From Bacteroidetes bacterium HGW-Bacteroidetes-4 (GTDB taxonomy: Bacteria; Bacteroidota; Bacteroidia; Bacteroidales; SZUA-534): a stretch of 64,000 nucleotides of DNA. The stretch spans positions 1 to 64,000 of the forward strand of contig PHDD01000002.1 of assembly GCA_002840905.1 (NCBI GenBank), in the 5' to 3' direction. Below, piece after piece: positions 8,571 through 15,558 of this stretch. Within the stretch, counting starts at the first letter, position 1; each line of letters begins with the position of its first letter. The translations under genes and the position numbers were made by a program. The notes beneath the pieces were generated by a model. The model did not search any database. It was not told the origin of the DNA and saw only the letters and a list, made by a program, of their open reading frames with translations.

Positions 8571-8586
8571 ACTTGCCGGGCTTTTC
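8557..8586 (-). terminator. Rho-independent terminator
   Basis: On the minus strand AAAGCCCGGC and CCGGCTTTTTTT arms flank a short loop. It follows the stop of the lipoprotein gene at 8588-8968. Confidence 0.65.
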
Positions 8587-8587
8587 A

Positions 8588-8968
8588 TCATTTAAAATCT
8601 TCGGGATACATTATTATCCAATTCTTTTCATCTAACATATTTACAGTTACTCCAATTCTATCAAAACGATTCTTCTCAAGTGTCGTTTTGTCAATATATT
8701 TGTTATTGAAAATATAAATATACGCCGTACTATCTTTTGATTTATTAATATAATACTCCCAAGCTCCATCACCACCTAGTATGCCAATCCTATTGGTATC
8801 AGGTGACGGGTTTAACTTAAAAGCTTCAGTTTCAGTATTAATACTACTATCACGACTAATTATATAAAATACTTCTTGATTTGTTTTATTTAAGATGATT
8901 AGCTGAACATCAGCTTTATCACAAGCCCCCAAAAAGGCAACTACAATAATATAAAGAAGGTTTTTCAT
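8588..8968 (-). CDS. Small lipoprotein, putative immunity partner of metallopeptidase-like tip
   Basis: A 126-residue protein with a short signal and lipobox LGAC (Cys16). The mature domain is a ~110-residue beta-rich module; no family recognised. It starts 14 bp after the tip gene at 8983-9876 and is closed by a terminator. As the tip carries a zincin motif, this may be a lipid-anchored periplasmic inhibitor, which is inference from position and targeting. Confidence 0.65.
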   Translation of the reverse strand: MKNLLYIIVVAFLGACDKADVQLIILNKTNQEVFYIISRDSSINTETEAFKLNPSPDTNRIGILGGDGAWEYYINKSKDSTAYIYIFNNKYIDKTTLEKNRFDRIGVTVNMLDEKNWIIMYPEDFK

Positions 8969-8982
8969 CTTTGTTTAAATTT

Positions 8983-9876
8983 CTATTTATTGATTGGTAC
9001 TTTTTCCCCAGTTAATGTTTCCCATAGCCAGTTCGCTGAAGTCTCCCATGGCATATCATTGTGATAAGGTTTTCCAGCTGTTATCAAACTAGGAATTGCA
9101 ACAAGAGGTATATATAACGAATAACCTCCAAGTAAAAGAAATTGAACAACATGGCCTGGCTCATGTCTATTAAGATTTGGATTATCTGAATCTCCTGAAG
9201 AATAAATAATAAATGGACCTGGAGTTACTCCTGAATAACCTGGGCTATAAGAACCTGGCATTAACCTTGATTCAAACTCTGGAATTCCTCTGTGAAAGCC
9301 AACGAATTCTAATAATGGCTTTTTTTTATTACCCCCGTTATTTGCGGCTGGGTTACCATCTGGTCTGGGATTATAAGGCCCATAATAGTGAAGTTCCTGT
9401 TGGTTCATAGTATAAAAAGCCATTTCCGCTAAAAACGCAATATTAGATAAAGCCAGATTTATTGCTTGTTCTTGTTCGTAATCGTATTCTCCAGGGTATT
9501 TTACTTGTGACCAATCTGAGTAATCTGCCCAATGAGAGTTAGAACGATCCCCTCTCAAGTCTTTTCCTTGATACTTGGCCCATAAACTTCCATTATTTTC
9601 TCTCTCATCGAAAACCTCAGTTTCGAACCGATCCTTAAGTCTTTCAAATTGATACTCGCTGGGGTCGTTATATTTTAGGGGGTTGTTTCCCGATTGCGCT
9701 TTGATAAGCGGAACAGGCAGCACGTAGCTATACCTATTATAATTCCTGCCTGTACTGGCGTTTCGGCAGGCAGGCTGGGTACTGTATGGGTTTTGGAGTA
9801 CGGAGTCGGAACCTAAAAACCGGGCAATTACCGAGTTGTAATATTTTTCTTTTATATGATTAATTCTGTTTAGCAA
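8983..9876 (-). CDS. Displaced Rhs tip with HExxH metallopeptidase motif
   Basis: A 297-residue frame from a TTG start. Residues ~12-75 are Rhs core remnant (YYNSVIARFLGSDSVLQNP, NYNRYSYVL, NNPLKYNDPSEY) carrying two in-frame palindromes (residues ~36-45 and ~54-63). The C-terminal part holds HEPGH (residues 238-242), the HExxH zinc-binding signature, in a short hydrophobic context. A later acidic residue in the ETSAN motif (278) could be the third zinc ligand. Similar HE-GH...PSL...E-AN endings are common on Bacteroidota Rhs proteins. A peptidase toxin is likely but untested. Note DPSE in place of DPSG at the junction. Confidence 0.65.
   Translation of the reverse strand: MLNRINHIKEKYYNSVIARFLGSDSVLQNPYSTQPACRNASTGRNYNRYSYVLPVPLIKAQSGNNPLKYNDPSEYQFERLKDRFETEVFDERENNGSLWAKYQGKDLRGDRSNSHWADYSDWSQVKYPGEYDYEQEQAINLALSNIAFLAEMAFYTMNQQELHYYGPYNPRPDGNPAANNGGNKKKPLLEFVGFHRGIPEFESRLMPGSYSPGYSGVTPGPFIIYSSGDSDNPNLNRHEPGHVVQFLLLGGYSLYIPLVAIPSLITAGKPYHNDMPWETSANWLWETLTGEKVPINK
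9689..9718. repeat. CCCGATTGCGCTTTGATAAGCGG palindrome at core/tip junction
   Basis: A degenerate copy of the junction hairpin, in frame as PVPLIKAQSG between SYVL and NNPLKY. Confidence 0.6.
9745..9774. repeat. CCTGCCTG...CAGGCAGG palindrome inside Rhs core scrap
   Basis: Identical in sequence and position within the core to the copy at 3186-3215, adding PACRNASTGR in frame. Confidence 0.7.
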
Positions 9877-9919
9877 AGCGTTCTTTTTTATAAAGGTAAA
9901 CCAAAACTGTTGGTATTAT

Positions 9920-9946
9920 AAAAGCCCGATCAGCAATCGGGCTTTT
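9920..9946 (-). terminator. Rho-independent terminator
   Basis: A perfect 10-bp stem AAAGCCCGAT/ATCGGGCTTT with a 5-base loop lies directly after the stop of the gene at 9951-10184. Its symmetrical T/A tracts could also work on the other strand. Confidence 0.7.
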
Positions 9947-9950
9947 CACT

Positions 9951-10184
9951 TTACTTATTTAAGTATTTTTCAGCTCTACAACTATCTTTTAAAATCATTA
10001 TTGAATCCTTGTAGTTTTTAATTTCAATATCCACTGAATCAACATAATGTTGATGATACTGAAATGATAAATCAATAGCTTCTTTATACGCTTTAACCTC
10101 ATTTTTGCTTATAAAATTCATAATAAGCTGAATAAAGAAAACTATACTAAGCATGATAATAATTAAAGTTTTTCCTTTTTTCAT
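9951..10184 (-). CDS. Small single-TM protein, putative immunity partner of tip at 10196-10918
   Basis: A 77-residue protein with one N-terminal membrane segment (about residues 6-24), then a charged helical or coiled-coil-like tail (KAYKEAIDLSFQYHQHYV). No family recognised. It starts 11 bp after the tip stop and is closed by a terminator. It is the smallest partner in the array. Confidence 0.6.
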   Translation of the reverse strand: MKKGKTLIIIMLSIVFFIQLIMNFISKNEVKAYKEAIDLSFQYHQHYVDSVDIEIKNYKDSIMILKDSCRAEKYLNK

Positions 10185-10195
10185 TCTATATTTTT

Positions 10196-10918
10196 TTAAT
10201 GTTGAAAACGAGAATTTGAATTTTTCTGTTTTTGCATTTCATTGAGTGCATTATAATAAGCTTTTTGTTCCGGAGAAAGATATGGATTATTATTTATTTG
10301 TTCTTGCATAATATCATAACCGGTATTGAGCTGTAGCTGTCCAATTTTTGTAACAAACTCAAAGAAATAATCACCTGTTATATAAACATATCTACCCACT
10401 TCAGAAAAACCTATATTTTTCCCAATCCAAGTGGCATCCTCTTGCGAATAATACCACTTTTTTAAATCATCAAAATCTTTTGACAATTTATTCCATTTTG
10501 ATTGTTCCTTGTTAGGATTCTCTCCTGTTCGATTTCCAGTACCAAGCTCATAGTTCATATCAATAGCATAATCCGCGCTATTTGTGGCAAAATAATATTT
10601 TGATGATACTACTAAAAAACCATCCATTGATGAGTCAAATTTACCATTCAAATACTTAGTCATTTTGTACCGTTTGTCATTCAGTACTTCATCAATCCAA
10701 ACATATCCTTTTTCGTTTTTCTTTTTATAAAAATCTACCATAGAACCATTATAGCCATAATATTCTTTTCTTTCATCAAAGGTAAAATCTGTATTCTCGT
10801 TTGTAAACGCCCATTCTTGTCTGGAATCACTATTTGCGCCAAATGAATATCCCCTATAATCGCCGCCTCCGCTTTGTCTGGCCTGCCCCTCAAAAAAGCC
10901 TAATTCCTGATAAGTCAT
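10196..10918 (-). CDS. Displaced Rhs tip, unrecognised domain
   Basis: A 240-residue frame from the ATG at 10918, preceded in frame by YVLPVPISEATSG and NNPLKYTDPTGYR back to a TGA at 10997-10999. Thus only ~25 core-derived residues precede the ATG, ten of them from the palindrome. The tip is rich in aromatic and charged residues (DDLKKWYYSQEDATWIG, EVGRYVYITGDYFFEF) and I recognise no family. The ATG falls just after the conserved TGYR, so translation from it would give a core-less tip. Confidence 0.6.
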   Translation of the reverse strand: MTYQELGFFEGQARQSGGGDYRGYSFGANSDSRQEWAFTNENTDFTFDERKEYYGYNGSMVDFYKKKNEKGYVWIDEVLNDKRYKMTKYLNGKFDSSMDGFLVVSSKYYFATNSADYAIDMNYELGTGNRTGENPNKEQSKWNKLSKDFDDLKKWYYSQEDATWIGKNIGFSEVGRYVYITGDYFFEFVTKIGQLQLNTGYDIMQEQINNNPYLSPEQKAYYNALNEMQKQKNSNSRFQH

Positions 10919-10958
10919 CCGGTAGCCTGTGGGGTCAGTATATTTTAGGGGGTTGTTT

Positions 10959-10987
10959 CCCGATGTCGCTTCGCTTATCGGGACAGG
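10959..10987. repeat. CCCGATGTCGCTTCGCTTATCGGG palindrome at core/tip junction
   Basis: Copy of the hairpin at 6822-6850, again read as PVPISEATSG and placed exactly between SYVL and NNPLKY. Confidence 0.7.
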
Positions 10988-11028
10988 CAGTACATATCAG
11001 TAATTGCTTCTATATACTGTGGCTAATT

Positions 11029-11155
11029 ATTTCAAAGAACATTAGTCAAATTTAAGAAAAATACACTGATTAAGATTATTAATTCTATACTGACTAAAAA
11101 AAGGATGAAAGACCTTTTGGATGGGAAAGCTAAATTTTAACGCATAAAAAACCCG
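11029..11155. repeat. Inter-cassette repeat, copy 2
   Basis: Closely matches 8443-8570 over ~120 bp, including GGATGAAAGACCTTTTGGAT. It has the same order relative to the cassette: partner gene, terminator, repeat, core scrap. Confidence 0.75.
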
Positions 11156-11174
11156 GAACTTTCGAACCGGGCTT
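11150..11174 (-). terminator. Rho-independent terminator
   Basis: On the minus strand a GCCCGG/CCGGGT stem with a 10-base loop is followed by TTTTTT, just after the stop of the gene at 11181-11528. Confidence 0.65.
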
Positions 11175-11180
11175 TGATAT

Positions 11181-11528
11181 TTAATCGAAAAACCATGCAT
11201 TAAAACCAAAAGGGTCAATAAATATTTCTATTAACCATAAGGAAATATTTATAACAAAGAATATTGTCGATTTTTCAAATAGATTTCCTATATTTTTCAA
11301 GTTTTTAATTAGAAACCAAGAATTAAGAACTAATCCTAATAGCATAAAAAAGGTGCTATAATTATAGATAGCGGATAAAACATCGTAAATAGCAAGAACT
11401 TCTTTAGGGTCAGGAGATGAAAAGGACGGTAGCCGTCCTATTTCTAGATATGTCCACAATACTGCACCAAGAATTAAGAAAAACCAGTATGAGCTTATAT
11501 AATTGTTTATTTTTCTTATAGTTTCCAT
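11181..11528 (-). CDS. Three-TM membrane protein, putative immunity partner of tip at 11535-12503
   Basis: A 115-residue protein with membrane segments at about residues 12-28, 53-74 and 87-104. No family recognised. It begins 6 bp after the tip stop codon and ends before a terminator. Immunity is inferred from position; the location implies protection at the inner membrane. Confidence 0.65.
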   Translation of the reverse strand: METIRKINNYISSYWFFLILGAVLWTYLEIGRLPSFSSPDPKEVLAIYDVLSAIYNYSTFFMLLGLVLNSWFLIKNLKNIGNLFEKSTIFFVINISLWLIEIFIDPFGFNAWFFD

Positions 11529-11534
11529 AATTTA

Positions 11535-12503
11535 TTATTTTCTGGGGTCAGGAATTTGATTATTCGGATTAAAAATGTTCCACCACTGTGTATCTCTAAC
11601 ATAACTTCCACTACCAGGTGGCCATTCATAATATTTAAAACTTCCATCCGAATTATATAACCGCTCATTCATCCAATTGATATCCTTACCTTCTACCCTT
11701 GGCCATGCCGGAGTATACCATGGATAATCAAATATTACTTTGTTTGATTGATTAATACTAAGAGAATTATAACCATTTCTAACTTTGTATACTTTTCCAT
11801 TAACATTTACTGCATCTACACCCGTAGAAGTTGAAGCACCAGGCTTAAGAGGTATAGCATCCCAATCATTATTATTATCAGGTTTGTAATAGATAGTATT
11901 ATTTGAGTTATTTGTCAGTCCACCCCCTCCACCTGAGGGATCCCCAACCTCTTGGATAAAAGGATTATTTCGTAATTCAAAATAAGTAAATTTTTTAATA
12001 AACCATTTCTCAGAAGCTGTGCCAAAACGGGAAAACCGCAGGCCGTCGCTGCGATAAGCAAAAACATTATTGGAATTCCGGGTGTAATAATTATACGCAG
12101 CCCGCGTATTCATTGGGAGAACTGTGCGCCCATATTTATTCATGCTGTAATTTATATGAGCATCTATGGCATCTTCTTCGTTTTCATGCATTTCGGTATA
12201 ACCACTTCCGCCACCATTTCCATCACTTGTCCACGTAGCACTAAATATAACGGAGCCATTACCATCTAAAACCATATCCAGAAAATCTACAAAAGTCATA
12301 GCTATTTTATTCCTGGCATTTTGATACCCGCTGGGGTCGGTATATTTTAAGGGGTTGTTTCTCGATTGCGCTTTGCTAAGCGGGACAAGCAGTACATAAC
12401 TATACCTATTATAATTCAGGGCATTGGCCGGGTCCTGCAGAACGGGGTCGGGGCTTAGGCGCCAAATATTATTAAAAACTGAATGTTTTGTTTGGTTCTG
12501 CAT
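11535..12503 (-). CDS. First Rhs tip cassette of the array
   Basis: A 322-residue frame with an ATG start. Residues ~16-60 are core remnant (RLSPDPVLQDPANALNYNRYSYVL, palindrome-derived residues, NNPLKYTDPSGY), followed by a ~260-residue variable domain without a recognised family (C-terminus WWNIFNPNNQIPDPRK). The first ~15 residues do not look like Rhs core and suggest a fusion to new upstream sequence at the island edge. It is the promoter-proximal member of the array, next to the divergent moeA gene. No full-length rhs gene lies upstream of it. Confidence 0.65.
   Translation of the reverse strand: MQNQTKHSVFNNIWRLSPDPVLQDPANALNYNRYSYVLLVPLSKAQSRNNPLKYTDPSGYQNARNKIAMTFVDFLDMVLDGNGSVIFSATWTSDGNGGGSGYTEMHENEEDAIDAHINYSMNKYGRTVLPMNTRAAYNYYTRNSNNVFAYRSDGLRFSRFGTASEKWFIKKFTYFELRNNPFIQEVGDPSGGGGGLTNNSNNTIYYKPDNNNDWDAIPLKPGASTSTGVDAVNVNGKVYKVRNGYNSLSINQSNKVIFDYPWYTPAWPRVEGKDINWMNERLYNSDGSFKYYEWPPGSGSYVRDTQWWNIFNPNNQIPDPRK
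12360..12390. repeat. CTCGATTGCGCTTTGCTAAGCGGG palindrome at core/tip junction
   Basis: A degenerate copy of the junction hairpin, in frame as VPLSKAQSR before NNPLKYTDPSGY. Confidence 0.55.
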
Positions 12504-12507
12504 AAAT

Positions 12508-12538
12508 CAAATGTAAGTAATTCGTTCGACACTATAAA
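12508..12538 (-). promoter_or_regulatory. Candidate promoter heading the Rhs array
   Basis: On the minus strand TACATTTG (12508-12515) fits the Bacteroidota -7 box TAnnTTTG, with TTTA 19 bp upstream (12535-12538) as a weak -33 box. The start of transcription would fall near the ATG at 12503, so either the message is nearly leaderless or this is chance. Confidence 0.3.
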
Positions 12539-12626
12539 CAACAATTTTTTCAACCGGCAACCTTTTGCATAACCTGTTTCTTATTCCAAAAAGTTTGACC
12601 ATTTTTGCAGCCTAATAGTTTTTAAT

Positions 12627-13799
12627 ATGATTTTGTTCGAAGAAGCTCTTCATATAGTCTTGCAAAAGGCATCCCTTGCTCCCACTGAAAGTATTCATTT
12701 TTCAGAAAGTGCGGGGCGTGTTTTAGCCGCCGATGTACTTTCAGACATGGACATGCCGCCTTTCGACAAGGCAGCCATGGACGGTTTTGCCATCCGCGAA
12801 AGCGAAATAAACCACGACCTCGAAATTATTGAAACCATTGCCGCCGGACAAACTCCTCAAAAAGAAATAAGCCCGGGCACTGCTGCACGCATTATGACCG
12901 GGGCGCCTGTACCCAAAGGAGCCGATTTTGTTATTCAGGTAGAACTTTCGGAAACTGCCTGCAACAATCGGGTAGCTTTTAACGGACATCCAAAAAATAA
13001 TATTATTTACCAGGGCAGCGATATTAAAACCGGCGATGTGGTTTTACATAAAGGACAACAACTCGATGCCCGGCATATAGCCGTTCTGGCTTCGGTAGGT
13101 TGTACTCAGGTCGAAGTTTATAAAAAACCGCTGGTTGGAATTATTTCAACCGGCGATGAGATTGTAGAACCCAGCCAAAAGCCAACGCCTTCGCAAATAC
13201 GCAACAGCAACGGACATCAATTGATAGCCCAGGTTGCTGATTCTGGTGCTGAGCCCCACTACTACGGCATAGTTAAAGACGATTACCAGCTTACCCGCGA
13301 TGCCATTGAAAAAGGCATGAACGAATGCGATGTACTGCTTTTAACCGGCGGAGTGAGCATGGGCGATTTTGACTTTGTACCAAAAATAATGAGCGATTTG
13401 GGCATCGATATTCTTTTTGATAAAGTGGCCGTTCAACCCGGAAAACCCACCACCTTTGGAGTTAAAAACAATAAAGTGGTTTTTGGTTTGCCAGGAAATC
13501 CGGTTTCATCATTTATTCAATTTGATATACTGGTCAAGCCGTTCATCTATAAAACCATGAATGCGGACCAATTTGAGTTGACGCTAAAACTGCCGCTGGC
13601 CAGCAACTATACGCGCAAAAAAGCTGATCGCAGCGCTTACATTCCGGTTACTATCAATAACAAAAGTCAGGTGGTACCGGCCAATTATCATGGTTCAGCA
13701 CATATTTTTGCCCTGCCGCAAAGTCACGGCGTGGCTGTTATTCCACGGGGAGTTTTTCAATTAAAAGCAGGAGACTGGGTCGATGTACGATTGTTTTAG
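12627..13799 (+). CDS. moeA: Molybdopterin molybdenumtransferase MoeA
   Basis: Inserts molybdate into adenylylated molybdopterin, the last step of Moco synthesis, in the cytosol. The 390-residue length is normal for MoeA. The N-terminal domain carries the PPFDKAAMDGFA motif (residues 44-55). The central MPT-binding domain shows GIISTGDE (171-178), TGGVSMGDFDF (240-250) and GLPGNPVSSF (287-296), and a C-terminal domain IV follows. It is the first gene of a plus-strand Moco cluster, diverges from the Rhs island, and its 3' end overlaps moaA by 17 bp, so the two are probably translationally coupled. Confidence 0.95.
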   Translation: MILFEEALHIVLQKASLAPTESIHFSESAGRVLAADVLSDMDMPPFDKAAMDGFAIRESEINHDLEIIETIAAGQTPQKEISPGTAARIMTGAPVPKGADFVIQVELSETACNNRVAFNGHPKNNIIYQGSDIKTGDVVLHKGQQLDARHIAVLASVGCTQVEVYKKPLVGIISTGDEIVEPSQKPTPSQIRNSNGHQLIAQVADSGAEPHYYGIVKDDYQLTRDAIEKGMNECDVLLLTGGVSMGDFDFVPKIMSDLGIDILFDKVAVQPGKPTTFGVKNNKVVFGLPGNPVSSFIQFDILVKPFIYKTMNADQFELTLKLPLASNYTRKKADRSAYIPVTINNKSQVVPANYHGSAHIFALPQSHGVAVIPRGVFQLKAGDWVDVRLF

Positions 13800-14583
13800 C
13801 CGTAAAATAAATTACTTACGCGTTTCGGTTACCGACCGCTGCAACTTTCGCTGCACCTATTGCATGCCTGCCGAAGGAGTTGAATTGCTGAGGCATAACG
13901 ACATCTTATCGTTCGACGAAATAGTAGCAGCCATAACATACGGCGTTTCGCAAGGCATAACCAAAGTTCGGCTTACCGGTGGTGAACCGTTGGTGCGGAA
14001 AGGCATTGTTAATTTGGTACAAATGATAAGTTCCATTAAAGGCATCACCGATTTATCGATGACCACCAACGGAGTATTGCTGGCTGAACTGGCTCCGGCA
14101 CTTAAAGAAGCCGGGTTGCAGCGGGTAAATATTAGTTTGGATACACTCGACCCCAACCGCTTTAAACAAATTACCCGCGTGGGGAATTTGCAGGACGTGC
14201 TCAATGGCATTGAAGCAGCAAAAAAAGCAGGGCTTACTCCCATAAAGCTTAATTGCGTGGTAAAAAACTCAGGCCAGGAACCCGATGCACAGATGGTTAC
14301 TAAATTTGCCAACGAAAATGGCTTGCAGGTTCGCTATATCCACGAGATGGATTTGGCCAAAGGAACTTTCAGTGTAGTTGAAGGTGGCGACGGAGGAAAT
14401 TGTGCCATCTGTAACCGGCTGCGTTTAACAGCCAACGGAAATATGATGCCTTGTTTGTTTAGCAACAAGGGCTTCAACATTCGCGAACTGGGCATTGAAG
14501 AGGCCTACCATCAGGCTTTGCTTAAAAAGCCCAAAAGCGGTAAAGTAAATAACCAGGGAAAATTTTATAACATTGGCGGATAA
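13783..14583 (+). CDS. moaA: GTP 3',8-cyclase MoaA, shortened form
   Basis: A radical SAM enzyme that, with MoaC, converts GTP to cyclic pyranopterin monophosphate. The SAM cluster motif is C20-x3-C24-x2-C27 (CNFRCTYC), followed by LTGGEPLVRK (65-73). The C-terminal cluster motif C207-x2-C210-x13-C224 lies in GGNCAICNRLRLTANG, and the protein ends YNIGG, the family's functional C-terminal GG. It has 266 residues where ~320-330 is usual: the stretch between the IHEMD motif and the second cluster, normally ~60-70 residues, is cut to about 15. All cluster ligands remain, so it may still work; a shortened subfamily is more likely than a broken gene. Confidence 0.88.
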   Translation: MYDCFSRKINYLRVSVTDRCNFRCTYCMPAEGVELLRHNDILSFDEIVAAITYGVSQGITKVRLTGGEPLVRKGIVNLVQMISSIKGITDLSMTTNGVLLAELAPALKEAGLQRVNISLDTLDPNRFKQITRVGNLQDVLNGIEAAKKAGLTPIKLNCVVKNSGQEPDAQMVTKFANENGLQVRYIHEMDLAKGTFSVVEGGDGGNCAICNRLRLTANGNMMPCLFSNKGFNIRELGIEEAYHQALLKKPKSGKVNNQGKFYNIGG

Positions 14584-14605
14584 TTAATTTTTGAAAATAA
14601 ACCTC

Positions 14606-15055
14606 ATGAGCAAGGAATTAAGCCATACCGACAACCAGGGAAAAGCCAACATGGTAGATGTGGGACACAAACCCCAGCAAATCCGCACGGCCAAAGCTTC
14701 CGGATTCATACACCTTCAGCCAAAAACCATTGAACTGATACGCGATAACCAACTAAAAAAGGGCGATGTACTTACCATTGCCGAAATTGCAGGTATTCAG
14801 GCCGGAAAACGAACATCAGAATTAATTCCCCTTTGTCACCCACTGCTGATTACCAAGCTTGATGTTAAAACGCATTTAACCGACACCGGTGTAAACTGCG
14901 AAAGCTTTGCCAAATGCATTGGGCAAACCGGCATCGAAATGGAAGCCTTAACCGCAGTTAGCGTAGCTTTGCTAACCATTTACGACATGTGCAAAGCGGT
15001 GGATAAGGAAATGGTTATTGAGGCTGTTCATCTGATTGAAAAAACCAAAAAATAG
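14606..15055 (+). CDS. moaC: Cyclic pyranopterin monophosphate synthase MoaC
   Basis: Converts the MoaA product 3',8-cH2GTP to cPMP. The family motifs are clear: MVDVGHKP near residue 16, LIPLCHPLLI, GIEMEALTAVSVALLTIYDMCKA with the catalytic Asp and Lys of the YDMCKA segment. The ATG at 14606 (MSKELSHTD) was chosen over a TTG at 14591. The protein stops after LIEKTKK, so the GGKSG tail usual in MoaC is absent. It lies 22 bp after moaA, in the same operon. Confidence 0.93.
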   Translation: MSKELSHTDNQGKANMVDVGHKPQQIRTAKASGFIHLQPKTIELIRDNQLKKGDVLTIAEIAGIQAGKRTSELIPLCHPLLITKLDVKTHLTDTGVNCESFAKCIGQTGIEMEALTAVSVALLTIYDMCKAVDKEMVIEAVHLIEKTKK

Positions 15056-15170
15056 TTTTTTCTCGAAACCGAAACAAAAGTTTCCCTTTAAATAAAAAAC
15101 CCAAGAAATAACTAACAGCCATTAAGGCAAATACATTTTATTACTATATTAGAGGCAAAAAAGCAAGCAT

Positions 15171-15545
15171 ATGTTACCTCTTATTCTCGACAAAACACAA
15201 GATACACCAGGAATAATACTCGATGCAGCGCAAAAACATTTTTGGTTTACAGGAACTTCAATCCCTGAAAACACCCATAAATTTTTTGACCCCGTTTTTG
15301 TCTGGATAGAAAACTATTTGAAAGAACCCAATCAGGAGACCATAGTAAATTTTAAGATGACCTACTTCAATACCTCCTCAACCAAGTCGTTGCTCGATAT
15401 AATGATATTATTTAAAGAACTGGCCAAAAACGAAAAATCGCTGATTATCAACTGGTATTTTCCAAAGGAAGATGAAGACATGTACGAAGCAGGTCTCGGT
15501 TTTTCAAAAATGGTTCGGTTCCCATTCAATTTTATCAACTATTAA
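15171..15545 (+). CDS. SiaC-like regulatory phosphoprotein (DUF1987)
   Basis: A 124-residue protein matching the DUF1987/SiaC family by its pattern: a central NFKMTYFNTSSTKSLLDIM segment, whose Ser/Thr cluster is where SiaC-type proteins are phosphorylated, then LIINWYFPKEDEDMYEAG and a hydrophobic FPFNFI end. In Pseudomonas, SiaC is switched by a kinase/phosphatase pair and controls a diguanylate cyclase; no such partners are encoded here. It is placed between moaC and the MOSC gene, with a 115-bp gap upstream that could hold its own promoter. A paralogue lies at 46005-46379. Confidence 0.8.
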   Translation: MLPLILDKTQDTPGIILDAAQKHFWFTGTSIPENTHKFFDPVFVWIENYLKEPNQETIVNFKMTYFNTSSTKSLLDIMILFKELAKNEKSLIINWYFPKEDEDMYEAGLGFSKMVRFPFNFINY

Positions 15546-15558
15546 TTTTCTATAAATT

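Noticed and set aside
11164-11176. GGTTCGAA-like motif suggesting a tRNA T-loop
   Set aside because: It is part of a terminator hairpin; no acceptor or anticodon stems are nearby.
13857-14312. Long antisense frame inside moaA (and similar ones in nqrB, mogA-type, FN3 and E1 genes)
   Set aside because: Mirror frames of strongly coding genes; composition follows the sense codons, and no domain is recognised.
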